64,000 nt of DNA. Origin: JABDMH01 sp965223165. GTDB taxonomy: Bacteria > Bacteroidota > Bacteroidia > Chitinophagales > Saprospiraceae. The position numbers and the translations under genes are program-made. Positions 24,827 through 34,364 of this stretch are shown piece after piece. Positions within the stretch are counted from its first letter, which is position 1. Each line of letters opens with the position of its first letter. The DNA lies in the NCBI GenBank assembly GCA_965223165.1, contig CBDCVQ010000020.1, positions 1,868,413 through 1,932,412 of the forward strand. The letters run 5' to 3'. The notes beneath the pieces were generated by a model. That model was not told the DNA's origin, ran no database searches, and saw only the letters and a list, made by a program, of their open reading frames with translations.

Positions 24827-25845
24827 TAATCAGTTGTGAATTTTACTTGGCTGGATACGGGGAAGTGATCGGATGTACCAGTCTTCAAGATGTGGTGGTT
24901 TAGTACCTCAAAATTTTCATCCGCAAAAATATAATCTATTTTCAAACCAGGCAGGGCCCCTGCATAGGTACTGCCGATGCCCAATCCGCGGTCCTTGAAG
25001 TTGTCCGTGAGTACGCGACTAAACTGTCGATAGGTGTATGAAAAAGGGGTGTCATTAAAGTCGCCTGCCAGCAAAACCGGATGAGGGGATTGGCTGAGGT
25101 GCTCCAGGATGTCGGAGGTCTGCGCCTGCCGCACCAGACTAGCCGCCTGATAGTTGCTGATCATCGACCGCACCTTGCTCAGGGCTTTGGTCCCTTCATG
25201 GATCTCGCCCATGATGGTGGATGCTTGCGAAGATATGCCATTGCTTTTCAGGTGTACGTTGTACACGCGCAGCTTGCCTTGGGGAGACTCGATATCGATC
25301 CAGAGACAGCCATTGACCGATTGATCAAAATGGATCTGGCCCTGTCTTTCGATGGGAAAGCGGGAAAGAATGATCTTACCGTTCTTGAAATAGACGTGCG
25401 GCAGGTCCAAGTTTTGGGTGAGCAGGTCGACGTGTACGTCGGAGATTTCCTGCACACATAGGACGTCAGGACGGTTGCGCTCATCCAGATTGTCCAGAAA
25501 GGAACGTAGATATTCTTTCTTGTTGTAGCTCTGGGCATTGTAGGTAGTGATGGTGAGGTGATCCGTGCCCGATGCCTGATTAAAATGAAATCCGACAAAA
25601 CGGGTGATCTGTCCCCACCCCAAGAGCAGGGTGACTAAGGGCAACCAATACCACTTTTTGCGTAGCGACAGCCAAAAGAGGAACAAGATCAGATTGAGCA
25701 GCAGCAGCCAGGGCATGAAAAGGCCAATCCCTTGTAGAAAGGCCAGCGAGTGGGGTGGAATGTAGGAGGCCAGGTAGCCGCCCAGCGAAAGTCCAGCGAG
25801 GAGGACATTGATGGCCGCGACGGCACCGAGAAACCATTTCATCAT
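24826..25845 (-). CDS. Membrane-anchored endonuclease/exonuclease/phosphatase family protein
   Basis: 339 residues: three hydrophobic segments in the first 90 residues, then an EEP domain. Catalytic features are TYNAQSYN (Asn), VLCVQEIS (metal-binding Glu), LLAGDFNDTP (Asp/Asn) and GTSDHFPV (final Asp-His). Members of this membrane-linked type cleave phosphodiesters or phospholipids; substrate unknown. The start overlaps the rhomboid stop by 4 bp and the end touches cysS, placing it in the operon. Confidence 0.88.
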   Translation of the reverse strand: MMKWFLGAVAAINVLLAGLSLGGYLASYIPPHSLAFLQGIGLFMPWLLLLNLILFLFWLSLRKKWYWLPLVTLLLGWGQITRFVGFHFNQASGTDHLTITTYNAQSYNKKEYLRSFLDNLDERNRPDVLCVQEISDVHVDLLTQNLDLPHVYFKNGKIILSRFPIERQGQIHFDQSVNGCLWIDIESPQGKLRVYNVHLKSNGISSQASTIMGEIHEGTKALSKVRSMISNYQAASLVRQAQTSDILEHLSQSPHPVLLAGDFNDTPFSYTYRQFSRVLTDNFKDRGLGIGSTYAGALPGLKIDYIFADENFEVLNHHILKTGTSDHFPVSSQVKFTTD

Positions 25846-26756
25846 CTACCGCTCGCGTTGTGGAGAAAGTCCTTCTCTGCCTGAGTCAAACTCTGATACC
25901 CCTCGACTTTGATCTTGTCCAGGATCTGGTCAATGCGCTCCTGAATCTCGTCCTCCGACAGTTTCTCCGACTGACGCTTATATCTTTTCTTGACCACCAG
26001 GGTAGTCTTACCTCTCGCACGAGGCCGGCTGCCGTCCTCGCGGAAGAATTGCTGCACCTTGGCAAAGAGCCCGTTGACACCTTCTGACCAGTCATTGCCC
26101 TCCCGTAGCTGAAAGACAAAAAACCATCCCATCAACACTCCACCCAAGTGGGCAAAATGACCGCCCGTATTGTGATCGCTGGCCAACCCGAAGATGTCCA
26201 GCAGCACGAGCACCGCTACGATGTACTTGAGCTTCACATCGCCGATCAAGAGCAGTCGCATATTATAGTCGGGAGCGATGATGCCGGAGGCAACGACAAT
26301 AGCCATCACACCTGCACTAGCCCCAAGGGCGTAGATGGTCCCGCTCCCTCCATACTGAAAGAGGGCGGCACTGCCCCAAAACATAAAGCAACCGACCAGC
26401 CCGCCGAGTAGATACAGCGGAAAGACCTTTTGCTCGCCGATCAGGTCGGCCACGATGCGCCCAAACCAGTAGAGAAACAACATATTCCAGAGCAGGTGCC
26501 AGAAGCCCGTGTGCAGGAAAATACTGGTGATAAAGACCCACGGATGGGTCAGATTGTGCAGCAGACTGGATGAGATGGAGAAAAAGTGGACGATGTCTGC
26601 GTAGAGAGGCGGGAGCTCGCCCCCATTGCCAATCTTGAGCGCAAAGTGTACGCTATTGATCAGGATGAAGACGCCCACGTTGATGATCACGAGCCGGCTG
26701 ATGACATTGCCTGTCGTGAACTCGCGTCTGATATCTGCGATGATCGACTGCAGCAT
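25842..26756 (-). CDS. Rhomboid intramembrane serine protease (second of pair)
   Basis: 304 residues, six hydrophobic segments and a charged cytoplasmic tail of about 80 residues containing KTTLVVKKRYKRQSEKLSED. The catalytic dyad is Ser147 in YALGASAGVMA and His203 in HFAHLGGVLMGW; HLLWN supplies the oxyanion-type histidine/asparagine region. The C-terminus (EGYQSLTQAEKDFLHNASGR) is the DUF6576-like end common in Bacteroidota rhomboids. It cuts membrane helices. Its start overlaps the stop of a second, smaller rhomboid gene. Confidence 0.93.
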   Translation of the reverse strand: MLQSIIADIRREFTTGNVISRLVIINVGVFILINSVHFALKIGNGGELPPLYADIVHFFSISSSLLHNLTHPWVFITSIFLHTGFWHLLWNMLFLYWFGRIVADLIGEQKVFPLYLLGGLVGCFMFWGSAALFQYGGSGTIYALGASAGVMAIVVASGIIAPDYNMRLLLIGDVKLKYIVAVLVLLDIFGLASDHNTGGHFAHLGGVLMGWFFVFQLREGNDWSEGVNGLFAKVQQFFREDGSRPRARGKTTLVVKKRYKRQSEKLSEDEIQERIDQILDKIKVEGYQSLTQAEKDFLHNASGR

Positions 26757-27382
26757 TATAACCTACCTGATTTGCGCCAGTAATAGATAATGATCGCTCC
26801 AAAGATAGCACCTCCCAGGTGGGCATAGTGGGCCACGCCCGTCTGATAGTTGCTAACGCCCAAAAAAAGTTCGAGGGCGGCATAACCCAGCGCTAGGTAT
26901 TTAGCCTTGATCGCCACGGGAGGAATGATCAAATGCAGTTGATGGTTGGGGAAGAGCATGGCATATCCAGCCAGCAGACCAAATATCGCTCCGGAGGCTC
27001 CACGCATATTGAAATGTACAGCCTGCATGGCGGCCTGGTAGTACATGGGGTCCCTCGCGGAAAGCTCCCAACCCAAAACCAGCAAGTGCAAGACCATCGC
27101 ACCCAGGCCAGTGAGCAGATAGAAGGTGAGAAAACGCTTCGCGCCCATGTGCATTTCCAGCATGGTGCCAAAAATGTACAGACCAAACATGTTGAAAAAC
27201 AAGTGATTGAGATCCCCGTGCATAAAGAGGTGGGTCACCAATTGCCAGGGTCGAAACAAGTCGTGAGCTGGGTAATACAGTGCCAAGGCGTTGGAGGTAT
27301 TGGGCATCAACAACTCCGTACCGAAAAACATCAGCACATTGATGATCAAAAGTTGTTTTACGACATCGGTAATTCTCAGCAT
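26756..27382 (-). CDS. Rhomboid intramembrane serine protease (first of pair)
   Basis: 208 residues, a minimal six-helix rhomboid. Ser130 in RGASGAIFGLL and His188 in HYAHLGGAIFG make the dyad; HLFFNMFGLY is the conserved helix-2 motif. It lacks the cytoplasmic tail of the adjacent paralogue. It begins 6 bp after mutL and ends overlapping the next rhomboid start, so the pair is certainly cotranscribed. Confidence 0.93.
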   Translation of the reverse strand: MLRITDVVKQLLIINVLMFFGTELLMPNTSNALALYYPAHDLFRPWQLVTHLFMHGDLNHLFFNMFGLYIFGTMLEMHMGAKRFLTFYLLTGLGAMVLHLLVLGWELSARDPMYYQAAMQAVHFNMRGASGAIFGLLAGYAMLFPNHQLHLIIPPVAIKAKYLALGYAALELFLGVSNYQTGVAHYAHLGGAIFGAIIIYYWRKSGRL

Positions 27383-27388
27383 CCGTAC

Positions 27389-29167
27389 CTAATTAAACTT
27401 CAAAACGAGGTCATCTAGTTCGAAAGTCAAGAAGCATTTCTTGCCTGCCGGACTTTGAAATGGCACCTCGCACGCGAACAATTGATCGATCAGGGCTTCC
27501 ATCTCCACGGTGGAGAGGGCGGTGTTTCGCTTGATGCAGGCGCTGCGGGCCAGCGAGAGGGCCAGCCGTTGCTCCTCACCCAATTCTAAATTGACGTTGA
27601 GCTTAAATTGTTCGAGAAGTTCGCGAAATAGCGCGGTCTCATCACTTAAATTCGACAAATGGGCCGGTATGCCATGAAGAATGAAGCTGTCCTTGCCAAA
27701 TCCGGTCAGGTCAAAGCCCATATCCCGGACCCGGGGCAACATCTCCTGGAGTAGGGTGGATTCTTGGGTGGTGAGGGTGATCGTCTTGGGAAAAAGCAAC
27801 TCTTGGGTACTGGCCATCTGACTACCCAGTGACTGCAGAAATTGCTCGTAGAGGATACGCTCGTGTGCGTATTGCTGATCGATCAGGATGAAGCCGGATT
27901 TGATCTGGGTGATGATGTAGCTCTCGTGTATCTGATAGGGTGTTTTTCGATCCATGGGGGCATCGATCGCCTCCAGTTGAGATTCGGCCGGGGCACCCAT
28001 TGGCGCGTCTGTGGTCCGCTTTTCCAGACCGCGATACAACTCTTCCCAGCTGCCAGGCGTCGATCCCTCTCGCGAGAAGCTGGATGGGATGATGATCTTT
28101 TCGCGATTGCTGGGCGGACGCACTTCCGGGATATTGGCAAGTGCCGGGTCCTGATCAAAATCGAGAGAGGGCGTGATATTGTGTTGGCTGAGGGCTCGGC
28201 GGACGGCGGCCTTTACCAGATTGTATATCAGTCGCTCATCTTCAAACTTGATTTCCTGCTTCGTGGGATGCACATTGACATCGATCCGGTCCGGGTCCAT
28301 GGTCAGGCACAGCACATAAAAAGGGTGCGTGCCCGGCGGGATGACATTTTCATAGGCCATCGTGACGGCATGATGGAGATAGTGGCTCTTGATGAAGCGC
28401 CCATTGATGAGAAAAAACTGTTCGCCCCGGCTTTTCTTGGCCGCATTGGGCTTGCCGATAAAACCAGCGATGTTGCAGAGATCGTTTTCCTCGTCGATCG
28501 GGACCAGCTTGTCATTCATCGATTTTCCAAAGAGGCTGACGACACGTTGGCGCAGATTGCCGGCGCGCAGGTGGTAGGTCTCCGTATTGTTGTGAAAGAC
28601 CTCAAAGTAGATGGATGGATTGGCAATGGCCACCCGTTGAAATTCGTCCAGGATGTGGCGTAGTTCGACGGTATTTGACTTAAGAAATTTACGTCGGGCG
28701 GGGATGTTGTAAAAGAGATTTTTGACGAGAAGATTGGTGCCGGCGGAGGTCTCGCAAGGCTGTTGACTCACTACTTTGGAGCCCTCGATCACGAGGTGGG
28801 TGCCGATTTCCTCTTCGTGGAGCCGGGTCTTGAGATCGACCTGGGCCACCGCGGCAATGGAGGCCAGCGCTTCGCCTCTAAATCCCAGGGTGCGGATGGC
28901 ATAGAGATCTTCGGTCCGGCTGATCTTGGAGGTGGCATGTCTTTCGAAGCTCATGCGGGCGTCCGTGCCGCTCATCCCGGCCCCATTGTCGATCACCTGG
29001 ATGGCCTGCTTACCGGCTTCGCGTATGATGAGCTTGATGTGGGTGGCTGCGGCGTCGATGGCGTTTTCCAGCAGCTCTTTGACTACGGAGGCAGGACGTT
29101 GCACAACCTCGCCGGCAGCTATTTGGTTTGCGATAGAATCGGGAAGGAGCTGAATGATATCAGCCAT
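27389..29167 (-). CDS. mutL: DNA mismatch repair protein MutL
   Basis: 592 residues. The N-terminal GHKL ATPase shows AAGEVVQRPASVVKELLENA, DNGAGM and TLGFRGEALASI. The C-terminal dimerisation domain carries IDQQYAHERILYEQF, the position of the endonuclease motif DQHAxxERxxYE; here the His-Ala pair is Gln-Tyr, while the acidic residues stay. MutL links MutS mismatch recognition to strand incision. First large gene of the operon; 8 bp behind the small membrane protein. Confidence 0.96.
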   Translation of the reverse strand: MADIIQLLPDSIANQIAAGEVVQRPASVVKELLENAIDAAATHIKLIIREAGKQAIQVIDNGAGMSGTDARMSFERHATSKISRTEDLYAIRTLGFRGEALASIAAVAQVDLKTRLHEEEIGTHLVIEGSKVVSQQPCETSAGTNLLVKNLFYNIPARRKFLKSNTVELRHILDEFQRVAIANPSIYFEVFHNNTETYHLRAGNLRQRVVSLFGKSMNDKLVPIDEENDLCNIAGFIGKPNAAKKSRGEQFFLINGRFIKSHYLHHAVTMAYENVIPPGTHPFYVLCLTMDPDRIDVNVHPTKQEIKFEDERLIYNLVKAAVRRALSQHNITPSLDFDQDPALANIPEVRPPSNREKIIIPSSFSREGSTPGSWEELYRGLEKRTTDAPMGAPAESQLEAIDAPMDRKTPYQIHESYIITQIKSGFILIDQQYAHERILYEQFLQSLGSQMASTQELLFPKTITLTTQESTLLQEMLPRVRDMGFDLTGFGKDSFILHGIPAHLSNLSDETALFRELLEQFKLNVNLELGEEQRLALSLARSACIKRNTALSTVEMEALIDQLFACEVPFQSPAGKKCFLTFELDDLVLKFN

Positions 29168-29175
29168 AGGTGATA

Positions 29176-29490
29176 TTAGCCTTCAAACAGTGACATAAAT
29201 TCGGGCAAATATACTGTAAGAAGGACGTAGGTCAGGCCAAAAAGAACCACAATGATGGCCAGCAAAAGGATATTGGAGCGACGGATAGCGTCCTTGTTGG
29301 CACTGCTGCGGTAGCTCTTGCGGCGAAAGGAGCTGGATATGCGCGATTTGGCCAGTTCCGTCTCCGATAGGCCCTCCCCCTTGTGCTTGCCGAGGATCTC
29401 GTCCAAACGTTCCTTTTGTGGATCGTAATAGCGAGGGATATAGTTAAATCGCTGATGCTTCGGCGTCTTAAAAAAACTAAAGAAGGCCAT
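29176..29490 (-). CDS. Small membrane protein, operon leader
   Basis: 104 residues starting MAFFSFFKTPKHQRFNYIPR, followed by the basic stretch FRRKSYRSSANKDAIRRSN and one C-terminal membrane helix (ILLLAIIVVLFGLTYVLL). The N-terminal part with RYYDPQKERLDE recurs in Bacteroidota small proteins next to mutL, as I recall the family, but no function is known. I start at ATG 29490; further upstream the frame enters the repeat tract. Confidence 0.75.
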   Translation of the reverse strand: MAFFSFFKTPKHQRFNYIPRYYDPQKERLDEILGKHKGEGLSETELAKSRISSSFRRKSYRSSANKDAIRRSNILLLAIIVVLFGLTYVLLTVYLPEFMSLFEG

Positions 29491-29569
29491 GACAACTATT
29501 TGAAGGTGAATAAAAGTATAACACTTTTGTAAAGAAGACAAAAGAGGCGGTCCCTCCTTCTTTCTCCTG

Positions 29570-31045
29570 TAGATGCTGGCCCGTGGTACGCTTGGCGTAA
29601 GCTCCGACCCCTGGGTTCTCCGCTTTGCTTCGAAACGCCGGGGGGACAACTATCAAGGTTGCCCCCGACCCCTGCGTTCTCCGCTTTGCTTCGAAACGCC
29701 GGGGGGACAACTATCTCGAAGGGAGCAAATCCGGTAGGGACGAACCGAAGCGGGCCCGCCTGCCAACGCCGGCCGCTCAGGAGCGATAGCGTTTTGAGCC
29801 CCGTAGGGGCGGCCAGGCGCTGATTGAAGCTAGTTGTTGCATCCCCATCTCCGCACACCGGTCCACCCCGGCGTTCCGAAGGACGCAGGGGCCGGGGGTT
29901 TTACCGCCCAGGTTCTCCGCTGCGCTTCGAAACGCCGGGGAGGCATCCATCTCGATTCTACACTGGCAAGTCCCGTAGGGACGAACCGAAGCGGGCCCGC
30001 GTGCCAAGGCTGGCCGCCCAGGAGCGACAGCATTTTGAGCCCCAGAGGGGCGGCCAGGCGCTGATTGCAGCTAGTTGTTGCATCAACATCTCTGCACTCG
30101 GGTCCACCCCGGCGTTCCGAAGGACGCAGGGGCCGGGGGCTATACCACCCAGGTTCTCCGCTGCGCCTCGAAACGCGGTGGAGACAACTATCTCGAAGGG
30201 AGCAAGTCCCGTAGGGACGAACCGAAGCGGGCCCGCGTGCCAAGGCTGGCCGCCCAGGAGCGATAGCGTTTTGAGTCCCGTAGGGGCGGCCAGGCGCTGA
30301 TTGAAGCTAGTTGTTGCATGAACATCTCTGCACACCGGTCCACCCCGGCGTTCCGAAGGACGCAGGGGCCGGGGGTTTTACCGCCCAGGTTCTCCGCTGC
30401 GCTTCGAAACGCCGCGGGACAACTATCACGGTTGCCCCCGACCCCTGCGTTCTCCGCTGCGCTGCGAAACGCCGGGGACAACTATCACGGTTGCCCCCGA
30501 CCCCTGCGTTCTGCGCTGCGCTCCGAAACGCCGGGGAGATAACTATCTCGATTCGACATTGAGCAAGTTTTGTAGGGACGAACTGAAGCGGGCCCGCGTG
30601 CCAACGCTGGCCGCCAAGGAGCGACAGCGTTTTGAGCCCCATAGGGGCGGCCAGGCGCTGATTGAAGCTAGTTGCTGCATCCCCATCTCTGCACTCGGGT
30701 CCACCCCGGCGTTCCGAAGGACGCAGGGGCCGGGGGTTTTACCGCCCAGGTTCACCGCTGCGCTTCGAAACGCCGGGGAGACAACTATCACGGTGGCCCC
30801 CGACCCCTGCGTTCTCCGCTGCGCCTCGAAACGCCGGGGAGGCATCCATCTCGATTCTGCACTGGCAAAGTCCCGTAGAGACGAACCGAAGCGGGCCCGC
30901 GTGCCAACGCTGGCCGCCAAGGAGCGGTAGCGTTTTGAGCCCCATAGGGGCGGCCAGGAGCTCAATTAAGCTAGTTGTTGCATCCCCATCTCTGCACTCG
31001 GGTCCACCCCGGCGTTCCGAAGGACGCAGGGCCGGGGGCAAGATG
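29570..31045. repeat. GC-rich complex repeat tract, five units
   Basis: About five units of roughly 240-360 bp, marked by AGCTAGTTGTTGCAT at 29827, 30069, 30308, 30668 (variant) and 30971. Each unit combines palindromic blocks: CCCGTAGGGACGAACC, GAGCCCCGTAGGGGCGGCC, and CCCCGGCGTTCCGAAGGACG, which is the inverse of CTGCGTTCTCCGCTGCGCTTCGAAACGCCGGGG-type blocks. A smaller repeat is itself doubled at 30405-30530. Long frames run through all registers because stops are rare; none is family-like, so I call no gene. It sits between divergent operons. Confidence 0.87.
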
Positions 31046-31187
31046 GTCCTTGACCCTGTGTTTTCCACCGTTCTACCCCTCCACAATTCAACCCGTCCAC
31101 AATTGAACACCTCTACATCACCATCCCTGCTTTGTTGCCATTGAAAATCAGAGTACTTTTGCGACAGATTATCGATAAGCCTGTCTT

Positions 31188-33081
31188 ATGAGCGATCAAA
31201 TCAAGCATGAGTGCGGCATTGCGCTCATTCGCTTGCTCAAGCCGTTAGAGTACTACGAGGAAAAATACGGCACTCCTCTCTTTGGGCTGCAAAAGCTACA
31301 GCTCATCCTGCAAAAGATGCGCAACCGTGGCCAGGACGGCGCCGGCGTGGCTACCATCAAACTGGATCCGGAACCCGGAACCCGGTACATCAGTCGCAAG
31401 CGCAGCAATGACTCACAATATTTGCGGGATCTGTTTCAGAAAGTCGATGCCCACTTTGAAGGGTTGACCGAGGGCCAACTGCATGATGCCGCTTGGCTAA
31501 AAGATAATCGACCCTTCACCGGCGAGGTGCTCTTGGGGCACCTCCGTTACGGCACCCACAGCAACAATACCATTGAGACCTGCCATCCCCTCCTCCGCCA
31601 GAACAATTGGATCAACCGAAACCTAGTCCTGGCAGGCAACTTCAACCTGACGAATGTGAAGGAACTCTTCGAGGAGTTGTTGGAACTGGGCCAGTATCCC
31701 AAGGAGGTGTCGGACACTGTGACAGTATTGGAGAAGATCGGCCACTTCTTGGATGACGAGGTGCAGCGACTGTTTACCTGGTTTAAGCCCGATGGATATA
31801 GCAATCGGGAGATCAATCAGCTGATCGAGGAGCACCTCGACATCCAGCGCCTGCTGAGCCGGGCCACCAAGCGCTTTGACGGAGGCTACGTTATGGCGGG
31901 CATGATCGGGCATGGCGATGCCTTCATGATGCGCGATCCCAATGGCATCCGTCCGGCCTTCTACTACCACGACGAGGAGATCGTGGTGGCAGCCTCCGAG
32001 CGGCCCGCCATCCAGACCGCCTTCAAAGTGCCCCTCCGCGAGGTCAAAGAATTGCAGCCTGGGCACGTGCTGGTGGTTAAGAAAAAGGGATCGGTGGTCG
32101 AGCAGTCATTCATCGCGCCACAGAAGCGGCGATCCTGTTCATTTGAGCGCATCTACTTTTCGCGCGGCACCGACAAGGACATCTACCTGGAGCGCAAGAA
32201 ACTAGGCCAGCAACTGACGGAGCAAGTGCTGGACGCGATCGATTATGACTTTGAGCATACCGTCTTCTCGTATGTGCCCAATACGGCGGAGACAGCTTTC
32301 TTCGGCTTGATGGAGGGCATCGAGTCTCGGCTCAACGAGATTCGCCGGGATAAGATTCTGGCACTCGGTGATCAGCCCAAGGGGGAGGACATTGAAAAGA
32401 TCTTGGCCCTCAAGCCCCGCTTTGAGAAGATCGTCGTCAAGGATGCCAAGATGCGCACCTTCATTGCCACGACCAAGGAACGAGGGGATCTGGTGTCCTA
32501 TGTCTATGATGTGACCTACGGCATCGTGCGCAACCACATCGATACGCTGGTCCTGGTGGATGATAGCATCGTACGAGGGACCACACTGCGAGACAGCATT
32601 ATCACGATGGTGGATCGATTGCATCCCAAGCGCATCATCTTTGTCTCCTCTGCTCCCCAGATCCGATATCCGGACTGCTACGGCATTGACATGTCACGTA
32701 TGGGCAATTTTGTGGCTTTTCAAGCCATGATCTCCCTGATCCGGGAACAAGGTCGGGAAGATCTCCTGGACGAGGTCTACGAAAACTGTAGAGCCCAGCA
32801 GTTTCTCCCGGCAGAGAAGGTATCCAATCAGGTCAAGGTCCTCTACGATCAATTTACCTATGAGCAGGTGTCTGACCGCATATCCCGCATCTTGGAGCCG
32901 GAGTACGTAGAGGCGGAGATCAAGATTATCTATCAGACACTGGAGGGGACTACGCGAGGCGATCCCCGATCATACCGGAGATTGGTTCTTCAGTGGAGAC
33001 TATCCCACCCAAGGGGGCAACAAGGTGGTCAACAAGGCCTTTGTCAACTACATGGAAAAGAAGACGGTGCGGGCCTACTAA
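31188..33081 (+). CDS. purF: Amidophosphoribosyltransferase (class II), with 1-base frameshift near the 3' end
   Basis: Reconstructed length is 630 residues. The glutaminase nucleophile is Cys9 in MSDQIKHECGIALIRL, so an 8-residue propeptide must be removed. It is followed by RNRGQDGAGVA, GHLRYGTHSNN and the PRPP-binding site LVLVDDSIVRGTTLRDSI. The enzyme makes phosphoribosylamine, the first step of purine synthesis. At 32945-32948 an extra G (GGGG for GGG) shifts the frame. The other frame continues as LREAIPDHTGDWFFSGDYPT and ends properly at TAA 33079-33081, whereas the shifted frame runs to 33263 with a nonsense tail. Sequencing indel is likely. Confidence 0.93.
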
Positions 33082-33270
33082 CAGATCCTCGCTTGACCTA
33101 CCACCCAAGGGCTTCCAGACCGGCTACACACCCACACACGAATGCCGGAAATGCAACATCCGATGCGGCCCGCAATTATTTGATTTGCACGGATCTTGAC
33201 CGGCGCAAAAAAAATTCCAAGCGCATTCCAACCATTTCGGTCATCTTTCGTCTAGAGAAGTAAACAGGCG

Positions 33271-33819
33271 CTGGAAAACTTAACGGATACGCAACTTGTC
33301 GAGCGCTGCCTTGATGGCGACCGAAAGGCCGAGTACCTTTTGTACCAGCAGCATGTCCAGGGGCTGTACCACAGCGTATGGCGCATCGTGGGTCGCCGTG
33401 ATGTGGCCGAGGACATCATCCAAGAAGGCTTTGTCAAGATTTTCGACCGGTTGGCAAGCTATCGAGGGGAGAGCAGTCTGCGGTCCTGGATGCAACGCAT
33501 CATGCGAAATCTCGCCATCGATGCGGTGCGCAAGTCCAAGCGAGAACTCCAAATGATGCAAAGCCAGGAGGAGATTCCGGTGACCATCATGGCCCCAGTA
33601 GACGACATGCGAGAGATACAAGTCGCCCAACTCCACGAGGCGATTAAGCGCTTGCCCCAAGGATGCAGGATCGTGTTGTCTCTACATCTATTTGAAGGGC
33701 TGAAACACCGGGAGATTGCCGACCGACTAAACATTAGCGAATCCACCTCAAAGACCCAATATCGCAGAGCTAAATGGCTCTTGCAGAAGGACTTAACAGC
33801 GGTAACAAATGAAGGATAA
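33271..33819 (+). CDS. ECF-family RNA polymerase sigma factor
   Basis: 182 residues if started at CTG 33271 (MENLTDTQLVERCLDGDRKA), a start supported by the family N-terminus; the first ATG-like start only at 33340 would cut into region 2. Region 2 is seen in AEDIIQEGFVKIFDRLASYR and region 4 in LPQGCRIVLSLHLFEGLKHR followed by EIADRLNISESTSK. It directs RNA polymerase to a stress regulon. Its stop overlaps the anti-sigma start by 11 bp, a standard arrangement. Confidence 0.9.
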   Translation: MENLTDTQLVERCLDGDRKAEYLLYQQHVQGLYHSVWRIVGRRDVAEDIIQEGFVKIFDRLASYRGESSLRSWMQRIMRNLAIDAVRKSKRELQMMQSQEEIPVTIMAPVDDMREIQVAQLHEAIKRLPQGCRIVLSLHLFEGLKHREIADRLNISESTSKTQYRRAKWLLQKDLTAVTNEG

Positions 33820-34364
33820 CATCGAAAGACTGTTGGAGCGCCATCGCGACGCCTTGGACCAGATGGAAGAGGTCCGGGAGGACCGGATCTGGGATGCCAT
33901 CGGTCGTCAGCGGGGGCCAGGAGCAAAAGACGCCTGTGCGACAGATCTGGTGGTTGCGAGCAGCTGCCGCGGCCATTGTCCTGCTGGTGGTGGCTCTCTG
34001 GTGGACCCGCAGCGAATTGACCTTGCAGCGCTCGCTGAATGAGGCCTTGACGGCAGCCACTTATTACCCGTCCTTTCATGCGCAAGAAGCTCGATATCTG
34101 GACCAGATCCAATCGAAAAAGGAAGAACTCCAGTTCGATCAGTTGAAAGAGATGGATTTTCCCACCATCCTGGGCGAGCTCAAGTCGATGGAGAACCAGT
34201 ACGCAGTGATGCTTGACGATCTGGAGATCTATCCCGACGAGGAGGCGGTCATACGTGCCTTCATGCGCTATCATGAAAGACAGTTAAAGCTCCTCGAACT
34301 TTTATCTAAAGAAATTCAAAAGAAGCAAAGAGATGAAGACAGAACGGATACCCACGCGATCTAG
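33809..34364 (+). CDS. Anti-sigma-like membrane protein, 1-base frameshift
   Basis: Reconstructed to 184 residues: MKDNIERLLERHRDALDQ and EDRIWDAIGRQRG up to about 33911, then QKTPVRQIWWLRAAAAAIVL in the next frame. An extra G in the run at 33912-33916 explains the shift. The architecture is a short cytoplasmic sigma-binding part, one membrane helix (AAAAAIVLLVVALWW), and a helical outer domain with AQEARYLDQIQSKKEEL. Position directly behind the sigma gene supports an anti-sigma role. Its end overlaps the next gene by 32 bp. Confidence 0.78.

Noticed and set aside
29477..31144. Many 60-160 codon frames on both strands in the GC-rich tract
   Set aside because: All frames are open because stop codons are rare in the repeat; the peptides are repeats of each other in shifted frames.
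33082..33263. C-terminal extension of PurF
   Set aside because: It is the shifted frame after the G-run indel; the natural end is visible in the other frame at 33081.
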